A DNA stretch of 64,000 nt from Cynocephalus volans (GCF_027409185.1 NC_084462.1:155855490-155919489); one strand, 5' to 3'. Shown: positions 11,301 through 20,545, counted from the first letter of the stretch. Program-made: numbers and translations. The notes: generated by a model not told the origin, from the sequence alone.

Positions 11301-14300
11301 TGCCTGCTGGACCTCAGCTCATCTGCTGGACGGAAACCCCAGTGGACAGAATCTCTCAGTGACCAGGGCTCTCTGCTCTGTTCTCAGCTCGCACCCATGT
11401 CTGCCTTAGTTCCTGGAAGCTCTGAGGAGAGTGCCCTGCAGCTCTCCAGGCAGGCCCTGTTCATCTTTCTCAGGCCTGATCCGGGACTGCCTTCGTCTTG
11501 GGGAACTTGCAGGGAACAGTCATTTCTGGGGTCCTGGGGGGAGGGCTGGCCTTCCCCTCAGTCCTCTGCTCAAAAACCTTCCATGGCTCCCTCATTTCCT
11601 GCCCCTCTCTGTGCCAGCTCCTCCACCTGGCAACAAGGACCACATCCAGCAATGCACCCTCCTGCCTCTCCAGTTAGTCCGACAGCCCTCACACTGGGCC
11701 AGGGCAGCATCACATTAACTCGCGACTTCGGGCTCTTGCGCTTCGTGGTCCATCTGGGTGCTGTCCTTTCCCCTCATTTCTACCCAGATGAAGCCTACCC
11801 CCACTTCTCAGGGCCCACCTCCTCTCCCAAGCCTTCTCCAACTATTCCACTATGAACAGATGTTCCTCCCTAGGGCGTAGCTTGGCCCCAGGGCTTGCCT
11901 TATCTTGGTCATTGGTGGCTCTTATCTCCTTTACAACCAAATTGAGACTCTGAGGACAGGGACAGAGGAGGTACCCGGTAAACACGGGCTAAGTAATTCC
12001 TGATTGATTAGGTGATAGTTCACAGAGGATTATCAGGGACATCCCCAAACCCCACCATGTCCTGGTGGTCATGAATGGGATCTTTTGAGAGCTGAACTGG
12101 AACCCCTCAAAGATGCTGCTTCTTCGGGGCAAGGCCACACAGAGGCTCACGGGGAGTGGCAGAGCCAGGAAAGCTGGCTTCTAGTCCTGGCCCTATACCG
12201 GCTGTGCAACCTTGGAGAGGTCATCAACCTTTCTGGGTGTATCCATTTCCTCCACTGGGGAAAAAGGAGAAGGCTGGGAACAGACGGTTGCCAAGGTCCC
12301 TCCCACTCCGACAGACCGTCCATGATTTTGTGCACACAGCCCAGTTGGCCCAGCCTTGAGACCATGGGCCTGGGCCATCCTGCTCTGCATCAAGGGCCTC
12401 TCCTAGCAGCCCCTCACTGCCTAGGGCCCTTCCTAGGAGGCAGAAGGGGCCAAAGTCCATTCCCCTGAGCCTATGAGGATGGGAGTCTCAGGGTAATCTC
12501 AGAAGAAAAATAAACTTCAGTCCTAGCAGAGGCCCTCAGGAAAGCTGCGAGCTGGTAGAAAATACCCAGGAGGTGGCCCATCCGTGTGGAGCTGGCTGAG
12601 GTGGCTGCAGAGGCAATAAACTGTGCTTATCTGGGTGTCTGCTGCTTCGTTCTGCCCTGCTCTGCTGAGGGGGCACCAGGGCTGGGCCAAAGGCTGGGAT
12701 GGGGATGCAGGAGCCTCCCCTGACTCTACCTCTCCAGGCCACTGGACACTCCCCTTGGACACAAGTGGGCAACAGGCCCTCTCCCCTAAGGGGCCCTGAA
12801 GCCCAGAGAAGTCTGCCTTTGCAATACGGGGTCAGAGAGCACCTCCCTCCCTATCGCCAGCTCCATGAGCTGTGTGTTTAGTCTAAAATCTTCGTGAGCA
12901 CTACATGATTCTGAACGTTTAATCTCCACCTTGGAAAACATAAATAACAGCAGACGAATAGCCAGTCACCAAAGCACCAGTGAAGGCTCAGGCTCCAGTC
13001 CTGGGACCAGCCATCAGGGAGGGGAAGGGCAGCAGAAAAGGGGCACCTCAGCCCCCAACCCTCCGGCAAACACTCTCCCACCCACTGGGCTCAGCAGAGC
13101 TGCTGGGCCTCGGCGGTAGAAGACGGATTTCCTTTCCTCACCCCACATCCCACCATGCAGACTCTGCGTCAACAGAACTCAGGCTTCAGGGCCTTGAAAT
13201 CCTGAAAGCTGCCACTTTCTGGGCCACGTGGCCAGACTGTGTCGGGGGAGGGCTGGGGAGGAAGAGAGCCAAGGCTGACTTGCCTGGCGGTCACCAGGAA
13301 AGGGGGCAGCTCACCCCTGGAGGCCCTGTCGAGGCATGTGGGAGCAACCAAGGGTGCTGGAGAGGGCTGGGCTGCAGGAGCTCAGTGACCGCTCATGCCA
13401 CGTGGGCTGAGCCCCTCAAGAAAGATCTCTGCCCAGCTGCACCCGCGAGCACTTCTGCTGCTGGCCCAGACACGCTCTGGGTGGGGGTCGTGGGGAGAGG
13501 ACTGGGAGGCTCCTGGCCAAGGCTGGGTGGTCCCATGAGGGCTGCTCCTGGGGCCACGAGTGGGCACTCAGCTTGCTCGCCAGCCCCGTGGGTGAGCCTC
13601 TCATCTGGCCCCCGTTGCCTACTGCCCAGGATGACAGAGCCCCAGGAGGGAGCTGTTTAATTCTGAGAGCAAGCTTCTGGGGAGGCGCCGCAGGGCTGGG
13701 CAGAGCTGCTGGCCACCAGCCCGAGCCCAGCAGGTGTCCTCTCCATGGTCAATGGCAGGGCACACAGCCAGCCTGCCACAAGGGACACCCTGCCATGCCT
13801 GCTCAGCTGCTGAGCCGTTAGGAGACCTGGTGCTGAGCGCTCCAGTTCTGCCAGATATACTGAGCAGTGTCTGAGGCATTAGGCGACCCCAGTGGCCTCT
13901 CTAAGCCTCAGCTTCTTCCTCTAGAAAATGTGAAGAATACTAATGCCTTCCTAGATCACAGCCTTGTGGTCAGGAGGGAATTATAGTAAATGCCCAACAC
14001 TATTACCATGAACAGTTGTAGCAAAAACCAACATCCACGGCTGGACCGTGCTGTCTCTTGCTCTGGTGTTAGCAAGAGGGACTGGCATTTTCAGATTTCA
14101 ATAACTGAGGTCCGAAGTTCATTGTACTTTTCCTGGCCCCAATACAGCCTCCCTGATTAGGATGACAGATGAGCTGACCTAATAAACCTACACTTCCAAG
14201 CCTCCTCACCCCAGATCCTGGGAGATATATACACCTGTGTCTCCTCCATAACGTCAGAAATTCTACAAGCTTAGAAAAAGAAGGAATTTAGATATTATGT

Positions 14301-16718
14301 GGTCTAATGCTTCCATTTTATAGATGAGGAAACTGAGGCTCAGGCATCTTTGGTAGCTGTTGTCTGAACTACACAAAAAGGCGTGGTGTGGAAGTGGGGA
14401 ATACATTCCTCCCCAAATCCAACAGAGCATAATATTGTACTAGTTCCAGAGGACACAGCAAGGGGGAAGTCAATGAAGTCATGAGCAGCTACTTCTCTCA
14501 CCTGCTTAGTGGCCAAGGGGCCTGGGTCTCAGCCAGAACTGGGAGAGGCTGGCTGCCAGGCAGGCAGGCGGGTGGGCGGGCAGGCCGGCCGGCAGAGGGT
14601 GTTTCCAGTCCCTGACAGCTATCACGCGTGTGTGTGTGTGCACGTCCCTACACGCCCCCTCTCCCACGGCACAGTGGTAAGCCTCAGCAGTGGTGTGTGG
14701 CTGCTCTGCACATTTTGGAGAGGCAGGGAAGGAGGAGTGAGACAGGGGGGCTGGCATGGGTCTCCTGCCCTCTGCACGTATGTCTCTTTGGCAAACGTCT
14801 CATTGCCCTTTGAAGATTCCCTCTTGATGCAACCTGGGCGGGAAGTGGAGGGGCCAGGGAGGGCGTAACTCATGTTCTGTCTGTTTATAATCAATGGAGA
14901 GGCCTGGTCAGATCCCTGCAGCTCCATCAGGGCTGGGCTGCTGGGGAGGGGCCTCACCCCTCCCTGATCCTCTGGACTGAGAGGCCTACTATGTCCAGCT
15001 CCCAGACCCCTAGTCTGACCCCTGGCACTCACTGCCCACCTTGCCCTCCTAGACCCCAGCTGCATCCTTACATCAGGCTGGGAAGGGGCTCTGAGCTGGC
15101 CAGACATCCTGGGTATGTTGGCCCCAGCCCTACTCTGTGTGCTGGGTGACCCTGGCCTAGGAATGTACCTCCCTAGGACTCTGAGTCACAATGGGGGGAT
15201 CTCTTAAGCTCTGCCAACTTCATCAGCCAGGATGTCTAGCTTGTAGACTCTCCCCAACTTATTATCAGCCTGCACTCATCCTTTATGCCAATCCCTTGCC
15301 ATCCTCTGCTGAGGCTTGGAAGAAAAGAAAAGAGGGACTTGGTTAGCACACATACGCCCAGCCTAGCCGGCTTACCTTCCACCTCTGATGAGCTGTTCCC
15401 AGGAGACAAAGCCCACTGCTGTGGACAGAAAGATGCAAAGATAAGGTTGGGGGGGGGACACCATGGGGCTCTGAGCTCTGGGGCCAAGTGTGATGGCAAG
15501 AGGGGAGAGGCTCATCCAAGCTCCTTCCTGCCCGATACACACACACTCTGCCCTGTCTCAGAGCTGCCTCTTTCCAGATGCAACTAAAAACCCACCGGAC
15601 CCTGAGTAGGTCCCACCCCTCTCTGGCCTCAGTTTCCTCATTTGGAAAAAGGTAGGAGGATGGAGGCTTTTGGGGACCTTGTGTCTTCTGTGTCCCCCAA
15701 ATCTTGCAAGCCTGCTGGGTCTCCCTTCCACCCAGCCCCCAGACAGCCTTGCTGGCCCTGCACAGCCCGCCTTGGCTGGGTGCCAGAGCCCAGGGGGAGG
15801 TGATCAGCTGGTGGGAGCTCAGGGGCTGGAGCGGGTGGCGCCATGAGCCGGTGCTGCCGGTAATGTTACACCTCTGGCCAGCTCTGCAGAAGGCAGGCGG
15901 GTGGCTGGGCTGCTTAGCCCCTGGAGGACTGCCCAGCCCACCCCTCTCCTGGGCTCGGGCTGGGGACTCCCGGGACAGTGGGGCAGCACAGTGGGAAGGG
16001 AGCTCATTGGCTTTGTCAGGATTTTGCTGCCCAAGCTGGCTTCCAGCCAGACTCACCCAGCTCCTGGGAAAAGGGCCCTGCTCACTTCCCCAGGCCCTGC
16101 ACTCAGGACCTCCGGCCACCCACCCAGGAGAGAGGGCATAGTGGGACCCCTTGCCTCACCCCCCACCCACCTAGGAGCCCCTGGCTCAGCCCTAAGCCCT
16201 GGTGGGGGCAGGGCCCAGCCTCCCCACCTCCAGCCTCTTCAGCCATCCCCCCCCCCCCCGACACCCCACCAGGCCAGGTCAGAGGTCCTGGGGGTGCTTG
16301 GCTGCTCACAGCGCCTCGACTCTGACCGCGAGGGCAGGGACCCGCCTGGGATTAGTGAACAGATGCTTTTAGCAAAGCCACCAGGGCTCCAGGGGCCAGA
16401 CAGGAAACCTCCCTCCCCTCTTGTGGCTTCCCTGCCCCCACCAAGATAGCCCCCAGGAGCTGCGACAACCCAGCCTGAGGTCTCCACCAAGACGGCGTGG
16501 GTACAACCTGGCCCCTGGGAAGTGTGTGGACATCCTTGGAGGTGCCGCTCCCTGGAATGGGCCAGTGATTTCAGAGTCCCGTGCTTCGAGTGCTGGGATG
16601 GGAATATCTGGGGAGCCAGGCTGGGGGTCGGGGTAGTTCTTACCTGGGGGGGCACCGTGGGCAGCGCCAGCCCAGCCAGGAGCTGCAGGAAGCACGTGGC
16701 CAGCCTCAAGGCAAGCAT
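5314..16718 (-). CDS. PGF: Placental growth factor, whole coding span (7 exons)
   Basis: This is a secreted VEGF-family ligand that dimerises and binds VEGFR1 (FLT1). Coding exons on the minus strand are 16644-16718, 15376-15418, 10926-11122, 10142-10218, 8115-8144, 7948-8010 (optional) and 5314-5341. All introns are GT-AG and all phases agree. Without exon 6 the product is 149 residues (PlGF-1); with it, 170 residues (PlGF-2). Both match the human lengths. Residues 1-25 form a hydrophobic signal peptide. The cystine-knot domain carries Cys 52, 77, 83, 86, 87, 94, 128 and 130. N-glycosylation sequons sit at Asn33 and Asn101. The start is the ATG at 16718, which has A at -3 and leads directly into the signal peptide. 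One notable change is Trp at residue 114, where I recall Arg in human. VEGFA is the nearest alternative, but the exon sequences are clearly PGF. Confidence 0.97.
5590..5735 (-). mobile_element. MIR SINE, PGF intron 6
   Basis: It reads 'aatgagaagctgaggcccagagaggttaag' then 'ggtcacacagctagtcagtg' on the plus strand, the reverse complement of the MIR core. Confidence 0.85.
5745..6930. repeat. AT-rich block in PGF intron 6, possibly a decayed DNA transposon
   Basis: This stretch is much more AT-rich than the GC-rich intron around it. Its left edge resembles the ends of hAT-type elements ('tcttcaaatggggtaacaggtatccctag'). A 136-codon minus-strand ORF at 5829-6239 has no domain I recognise. The assignment is tentative. 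Confidence 0.3.
7600..7675 (+). mobile_element. L2 3' tail, PGF intron 6
   Basis: It contains 'cctagcacacggtaagtgctcggtaaatatttgcagaatga', the L2 terminal motif. Confidence 0.7.
7690..7800 (-). mobile_element. MIR fragment, PGF intron 6
   Basis: It has the reverse-complement MIR core with 'actgggctcagaaaggtgaag'. It ends about 150 bp before exon 6. Confidence 0.65.
7948..8010 (-). CDS. PGF: PGF exon 6, optional heparin-binding cassette
   Basis: This 63-nt cassette encodes a 21-residue basic insert (RRPKGRGKRKRDKQRPTDCHL). It matches the heparin- and neuropilin-binding insert of PlGF-2, with small changes (KRKRDK, where I recall KRRREK in human). The length is a multiple of three, so inclusion preserves the frame. 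The acceptor ends TTGCAG and the donor is GTGAGTG. Only 104 bp separate it from exon 5. The sequence cannot show how often it is used. Confidence 0.93.
8115..8144 (-). CDS. PGF: PGF exon 5
   Basis: This 30-nt micro-exon encodes PLREKMKPE between two split Arg codons. The acceptor is CCCCAG and the donor is a strong GTAAGTG. It can splice either to exon 6 (PlGF-2) or directly to exon 7 (PlGF-1); both choices keep the reading frame. Confidence 0.95.
8800..8965 (+). mobile_element. MIR fragment, PGF intron 4
   Basis: It contains 'ttgggcaagtcagagacattctcggaacctcagtctcctcatctg', a MIR core in forward orientation. Confidence 0.7.
9130..9395 (+). mobile_element. MIR followed by an L2 tail, PGF intron 4
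   Basis: The MIR core with 'tcctcatctgtaaaatagggg' and 'gtacctacctcctatgatgg' is followed directly by the L2 end 'gtaggtgctcgataaatatttgtgaataaatga'. Confidence 0.8.
10142..10218 (-). CDS. PGF: PGF exon 4 (loop 3 and last knot cysteines)
   Basis: This 77-nt exon encodes LLKIRSGDWPSYVELTF onward to CEC, ending two bases into an Arg codon. It supplies Cys128 and Cys130, which close the cystine knot. Codon 114 is TGG (Trp); I recall Arg at this place in human PlGF, and CGG to TGG is the expected transition at a CpG. The donor is GTAGGTCC and the acceptor ends TCGCAG. Confidence 0.95.
10430..10590 (+). mobile_element. MIR fragment, PGF intron 3
   Basis: It contains 'ggcagagagacctgtgttcaaatctcagcc' and 'ctcaagttcctcctccatgaaacagg', a forward MIR. 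Confidence 0.75.
10926..11122 (-). CDS. PGF: PGF exon 3 (core of cystine-knot domain)
   Basis: This 197-nt exon is the same size as exon 3 of the VEGF-family genes. It runs from V40-VPFQEVWGRSYC to NVTMQ at residue 105. It carries six of the eight domain cysteines, including the adjacent Cys86-Cys87 of the CTGCCGDE motif used for the knot and the inter-chain bond. It also carries the N-V-T sequon at Asn101. The donor is GTAGGAAG and the acceptor ends TTGCAG. Confidence 0.96.
11555..12010 (+). mobile_element. L2 fragment, PGF intron 2
   Basis: It starts with 'tctgctcaaaaaccttccatggctccct' and ends near 'aggtacccggtaaacacgggctaag', in L2 order. It is non-coding despite a 152-codon ORF across it. 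Confidence 0.6.
12160..12275 (+). mobile_element. MIR fragment, PGF intron 2
   Basis: It contains 'ggctgtgcaaccttggagaggtcatcaacc' followed by 'tccatttcctccactgggg', a forward MIR core. Confidence 0.65.
13860..14010 (+). mobile_element. MIR fragment, PGF intron 2
   Basis: It contains 'ctctctaagcctcagcttcttcctctagaaaatg' and 'aaatgcccaacactatta', a forward MIR. Confidence 0.65.
14300..14355 (-). mobile_element. MIR core fragment, PGF intron 2
   Basis: It contains 'ccattttatagatgaggaaactgaggctcagg', the reverse complement of the MIR core. Confidence 0.65.
14545..14645. repeat. GGCA/GGCG-rich and TG simple repeats, PGF intron 2
   Basis: Degenerate GGCA/GGCG/GGCC units at about 14545-14600 are followed by a short TG run at about 14627-14642. 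Confidence 0.6.
15376..15418 (-). CDS. PGF: PGF exon 2
   Basis: This 43-nt exon encodes QWALSPGNSSSEVE plus the first base of a split Val codon. It is bounded by an acceptor ending CCACAG and a donor GTAAGC. It contains the N-S-S glycosylation sequon at residue 33, in the flexible N-terminal segment ahead of the cystine knot. Confidence 0.95.
16644..16718 (-). CDS. PGF: PGF exon 1 coding part (signal peptide)
   Basis: This part encodes 25 residues, starting MLALRLATCF and ending TVPPQ. It is a typical signal peptide with a Leu-rich core. The donor GTAAGAAC follows immediately at lower coordinates, in phase 0. The second Met of the human signal (MPVM) is Leu here, so there is only one candidate AUG in this frame. 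The upstream in-frame codons are open but contain no ATG. Confidence 0.95.
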
Positions 16719-16722
16719 CTTC

Positions 16723-16764
16723 TCAGACGTCCCGAGCCAGGGGGCTCCAAGGGAAAACCACCAT
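16723..16764 (-). promoter_or_regulatory. PGF uORF 2 (13 codons plus stop), ends 4 nt before the PGF AUG
   Basis: The ATG is in a strong context (A at -3, G at +4). It opens MVVFPWSPLARDV and terminates at TGA, with only GAAG between that stop and the PGF start codon. The spacing suggests leaky scanning or termination-reinitiation control. As I recall, the human leader has the same uORF with one residue changed. Confidence 0.68.
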
Positions 16765-16831
16765 GCTCGTCCCCCTGGGGGAGCCCCTGGCACAGGAGGG
16801 GAAGAGCTGAGCGAGGGGCTGGATGCCCCGT

Positions 16832-16870
16832 TTACTGCTGCCCCGAAGCCCCAGCCGGTGGCCTGGGCAT
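16832..16870 (-). promoter_or_regulatory. PGF uORF 1 (12 codons plus stop)
   Basis: An ATG with A at -3 opens a 12-codon reading frame (MPRPPAGASGQQ) ending in TAA, out of frame with PGF. The human leader, as I recall it, has a uORF of the same length with a near-identical peptide. It probably lowers translation of the main ORF; that is inference. Confidence 0.65.
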
Positions 16871-16879
16871 CCTCTGAAA

Positions 16880-17500
16880 GCCCGGAGGACTCGGGAGCCC
16901 GCAGGTAAGCCTGTGGCTGGGGGACCTGCTGGGGAGCGGCCCGGCAGGGCAGGGCAGGGCGGGGCGGGACAGGCGGGTCCCTGGGAGGGTCGGCCGGACG
17001 CGCAGTGCCACCCCGGGTCCTCTCGCGGCTGGGCAGTGGTCTGAAGGTGCAGTTTCCTCCTCAGCCAGCGGCTCCCTTCTGGGACCGAGGCTTGTCGGCG
17101 ACTGGGTTTCAGGGGCTGGGAACCGGGGCGGGGACCCGGCGCGCCCCGCCCACCGCAGACGAGGCTCCGGACCCACTCCCGGGAGCGGCCGAGCGCGGGG
17201 CGGGCGGCCGGGGCGGCGGCGGCGGCGGCGGCGGCGCGGGCCCGAGCGCGCTGGGCCCCGCGGTGCGTGGCGGGGTCGCTCCGGGCACAGATCCCGACGC
17301 CCAGCCGGAGCCCTGCGCGCAGCTTCTCCCGGGCCGGTGCCTAGGGCGTCCGCTGACCCAGACAGCACCCTGGGGTGCCAGCCCGCCGAGGGGGCCCACA
17401 GCTTCGCGCCGGCTCCTCTGGGCCAGCCCCCTTGGGTGGCGGCATCCAGGCGTGGAGCCCGACATTTGCCACCGAGGCTCGTGACTATAACGGCCCCCGC
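16880..17500 (-). promoter_or_regulatory. PGF: PGF CpG-rich promoter region
   Basis: This block is dense in C+G and CpG and overlaps the inferred transcription start near 17069. It contains GC-box-like GGGGCGGG runs near 16955-16970 and a (GGC)n tract. I see no convincing TATA box upstream of the inferred start, so this looks like a CpG-island promoter. Confidence 0.7.
17212..17236. repeat. (GGC)8 trinucleotide tract near the PGF start
   Basis: About eight uninterrupted GGC units lie roughly 145-165 bp upstream of the inferred PGF start. They are inside the CpG-rich promoter and outside any reading frame I support. Confidence 0.9.
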
Positions 17501-17754
17501 AGGAACCGCGGCCCCCAGATCCCTGGGAAGGCAGCAGCTTGGTCTGGCGCTTCCTGGCCATCTCATGCCATCCCACAGTCCTGCGGGTGAAGAGATCACT
17601 AGCCCCGTTTGACAGAAGACACCCAGCCCCCGAGAGTGCCCCTGCCTGCATGTGGCAACGCACAGAGGCACTTCTGGAAAGTGCGCGCGCGCGCCCGGGT
17701 GGCCGAGGAACCCGCAAAGACAAAATCCAAGCCCTGGGACTCCAGACCAGCGCC

Positions 17755-18170
17755 CCCACTGCACTAGTCCGTTTCTGTTGCTTATAACAAAATACATATG
17801 ACTGGGTATTTTATAAAGAAAACGAAATTTATTGCTTACACTTTCAGAGGCTGGGAAGTCCAGAGTCCAGGGAACACATCTGGTGAGGGTCTTGGTGGTG
17901 GCAACAATGGCAGAGCAGAGACACGCAGACTCTCCTCTTCTTTTAAAGCCCTAGAACCACGTCCCTGACCACCATTTGTAATCCATTCACTACTGCACGG
18001 TCCTACAATCTAATCACTTCTTCTAGGCCCCACCTTTCAATTAACATAATAGATTTCCCACCCTCTTAACAGTCACAGTGGGGGCCATGTTTCTAATGCA
18101 TAAAACCTGGGGGATGCAATTCAAGCTTCAGTGAGTTTTGGAGGGACATAATTCAATCCACTACACCCAC
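17755..18170 (-). mobile_element. Solo MaLR-type (MST-like) LTR upstream of PGF
   Basis: The LTR proper is 17760-18165, with TG...CA ends and an exact 5-bp target duplication CCCAC on both sides (17755-17759 and 18166-18170). Five-bp duplications are typical of class III/MaLR elements. Its minus-strand end carries the 'aataaat' signal and the 'ttataaa...acccagt' terminal theme of MST/THE1 LTRs. No internal region or gene is present. A relative lies at 49120-49554. It begins about 0.7 kb upstream of the inferred PGF start, in the same orientation as PGF. Confidence 0.8.
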
Positions 18171-18394
18171 CTGCTACACCACCTGCTGGCCAGGAAGTCA
18201 GAGAATAGAACAGCCCAGCTGTGGGTCACCCATGGGAGACACCTCAGGGCACCTGGCTGGGGATCTGGCACTATTTCCTCCTGGGGAAGCAGTCCTCTCA
18301 GACTCTCCCTGAGATACAAGCCAAGGAGAGGCCTAGGGCACCTCCTCCTGGTCCTAGGAGAGGAGGAGCTGCTCCTAGTGGCAGGGGTCCCCGG
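18171..18394. other. Short spacer, nothing recognised
   Basis: No gene or repeat is recognised between the LTR and the GT-rich block. Confidence 0.4.
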
Positions 18395-18567
18395 ACGGAG
18401 GTCTGTGTGTGTATATGCGTGTACGTGGGCATTTGTGTGTGACTGTAAAGACATGTGTGCTATGTGTCTGAGTCTCTGTGTGGTCTGAATGTCTGCATGT
18501 GCCAAGTGTACGTCCAAATAGGACTCTGGTGTGGGTCGGGTCTCTTGTCATCTCTGTAGGCTTGTGT

Positions 18568-18609
<42 letters not shown>

Positions 18610-18760
18610 CTCTGAGTCAGCTGTGCCTGAATATGGGTTTCAGTAGGATTGTCAGTTTGTATGCCTGCCTGTGTCTTTGCATGTGTGTGTCTTTGTGTGT
18701 GAATATGTTGACGGGCGTCTGTGTGTGATTGTGCATTTGTGTGTGCCACCCCTTGGTCCT
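18395..18760. repeat. GT-rich block with (TG)n microsatellite
   Basis: A nearly pure TG run of about 37 nt (about 18571-18607) sits inside a longer decayed purine-pyrimidine alternating stretch. The apparent His-Thr ORFs on the minus strand are artefacts of it. Confidence 0.9.
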
Positions 18761-19149
18761 TGATTCTTCTTTACCACCACCACCCTCACCACCCTCTGGG
18801 CCCAGCTCCCTGGCTGCAAGAACCTGGCAGGATTTGGAGTCATGAGTTGGCTGGGCCTGGGGATGGTGGGCCGCTGAGGGGGAGGAGGAAGGCCTGGGAG
18901 GTGGCCCCTACAGCTCACATTCCAGCCAGAGGCAGGAAGGCCAGGGCAGCCCCAGCTCTCACCCCAGTGACCTCTGCGTCCACTGCCTGCCTGCCCACCC
19001 ACGAGGGGCTGCCAGAGACGCCGCCTCCTGCCTGGCCAGCCCTAAGCCTGGAGGTCCAGGAGCCAGCGGGGGCTGCAAAGAACATTCTGACGAGCTCCAA
19101 CATGCTGTGTAGACAGACTCCTTCCTGGGCCCAGGGTCATGGAGGAGGG

Positions 19150-19465
19150 TTGCAGTGCATGTGCGTGAGGGTAAGCAGACGTGTGTCTGTGGATATCTGT
19201 ATCATATGTTTGCCCATAACATCTGTGTATATATATGCGTGCATTTATGTGTGTTCATTTTTTGGATTTGGATTTGAGTATGTGGGCACAGGTGTGTATT
19301 GTGTGCGGGCGAGCATGTGCGTGCATTTGAGTATCTGTATTGTATATGCTTGTCTATACTGAATGTTTCGGGCACTTATGTGTTGGGCATATTTGCCTGT
19401 AACTGTGTTTATATAGGGCTGTGTATATTGTATATGTGTGGGTTTGTATTCATTCATTTATTCTT
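19150..19465. repeat. Second decayed GT-rich block
   Basis: Degenerate TG/TA alternation ('gtgtatatatatgcgtgc' and similar) extends for about 300 bp. It is separated from the first block by roughly 400 bp of ordinary GC-rich sequence. Confidence 0.75.
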
Positions 19466-19889
19466 TCATTTACGTCATATTGCTTGAGCCCTACTGTGCT
19501 CCAGGCAGTGCCCCAGGTGCTGGTGATGTGATGTCCAGGTTCCTGGAAGTTTATGTTTAGATGTCTGTGTATCAGGGGGTACAGAGGGCTGGGGGTGCTG
19601 ATGTGCTCTTTCTTCACGCCAGAGTGAACTTATTACCTTGGGCAATGTCTGTGATTCTCATAAGTGCCCATCAGTCTTTTGTCACTAAACTGGGACCATA
19701 CCCTTCTAAACCTGGCTTCCTGGGTTGTGAGACGAATTAGCTAGGGTAGGCGAGGTGGAGAAACCCAAGAAGACTCCCACATTTCCATGGACCAAATAAA
19801 AGTGTATTCTTGCTCACCCTCAGGCCAGGGCAAGGTGCTGGTAGCTCTGCTCCCCTGCACTGGGGCTCCACTACCCACCAGCCACAGAA

Positions 19890-20005
19890 CCTCCAGTAAC
19901 TCCCTTGGCTTTCAGAGCCCTGGCTTCCTCCATCTGTGAAGTGGGAACAATAACAGTACGTACATCATAGGGTGGCGTGAGGACTGATAAACCACCTGGG
20001 GTGAT
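19890..20005 (+). mobile_element. MIR fragment
   Basis: It contains 'cttcctccatctgtgaagtgggaacaataacagtacgtacatcatagggt', a forward MIR. Confidence 0.75.
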
Positions 20006-20084
20006 TTATAATTCAAGATTTGATTCTTATTAGAGGAATGAAAATGCTGTAGTTACAGAGCAGACAGAGTCCTTGATGGCATGG

Positions 20085-20164
20085 ACACAGTTAGAGCATG
20101 GTACTGATAACACTAAAGTCAAGGGTTCGGATCTCTGTACCAGCCAGTTGCCAAAAAAAAAAAA
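20085..20164 (+). mobile_element. tRNA-Ile-derived SINE, monomer, 5' part decayed
   Basis: It contains 'ttagagcatggtactgataacac', a B-box-like 'gggttcggatctc', the tRNA 3' part 'tgtaccagccag' and a 12-nt A tail. There is almost no tRNA-unrelated body, as in CYN-type SINEs. Confidence 0.8.
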
Positions 20165-20374
20165 TCTTATGCTTCTGCCAAGTGCAGAAGAGCAAGAAGA
20201 TGCACTCACACACACACATGCCCACACACAAGTTCTCACCATCGCAATCCAGGCGATCAGTTCTCAGTTGTCACTGAGACCTGCTGAGTAGATCCAGGTA
20301 CTAAAGGGACAGCAGAGTCAGTGTTCACAATTCAGCACTTAACTGTTTATCATACAATCACTTATTGTTGTTTC

Positions 20375-20545
20375 TGGGAGAGAATTAATATTTATTGAGC
20401 ACCTATTGTATGCCAAGCGGTGTGCCTAGTGCTTTGAACCCCACAGCTCATTGAATTCTGACCACAACCCTCTGAGCTAGGTTTTAATTATTCCCATTTC
20501 GAAGATGGGACAATGGAGGCCCAGGGAGTGTAAGTAATGTGCCAA
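20375..20545 (-). mobile_element. MIR SINE
   Basis: It contains 'atttattgagcacctattgtatgcc', 'cattgaattctgaccacaaccctctgagc' and 'gatgggacaatggaggccc', a nearly full-length reverse MIR. Confidence 0.8.

Larger units (their letters stand above)
16719..17069 (-). other. PGF: PGF 5' untranslated leader (exon 1)
   Basis: This segment aligns over its whole length with the human PGF leader as I remember it. The human mRNA start corresponds to about 17069, so that coordinate is approximate. The leader is GC-rich, roughly 350 nt long and contains two upstream ORFs (listed separately). The 3' boundary is the start codon. Confidence 0.7.

Noticed and set aside
12980-13660. 226-codon plus-strand ORF in PGF intron 2
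   Set aside because: GC-rich chance ORF with biased Gly/Pro/Ser content, no family resemblance and no splice partners.
15343-16119. 258-codon minus-strand ORF covering PGF exon 2 and intron 1
   Set aside because: It has no domain and runs through intron 1. Only the 43-nt exon 2 inside it, read in another frame, is supported.
16239-16793. N-terminally extended PGF reading frame starting at 16793
   Set aside because: The codon at 16793-16791 is GTG, not ATG. The frame upstream of 16718 has no ATG, and an extension would bury the signal peptide.
16832-17797. 321-codon minus-strand ORF across the PGF leader and upstream CpG-rich DNA
   Set aside because: It is low-complexity Arg/Pro/Gly coding caused by GC richness, with a non-ATG-supported frame, and it overlaps the promoter. 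Only its last 12 codons are a real uORF.
18375-18749. His-Thr repeat protein on the minus strand
   Set aside because: It is a translation of the TG microsatellite.
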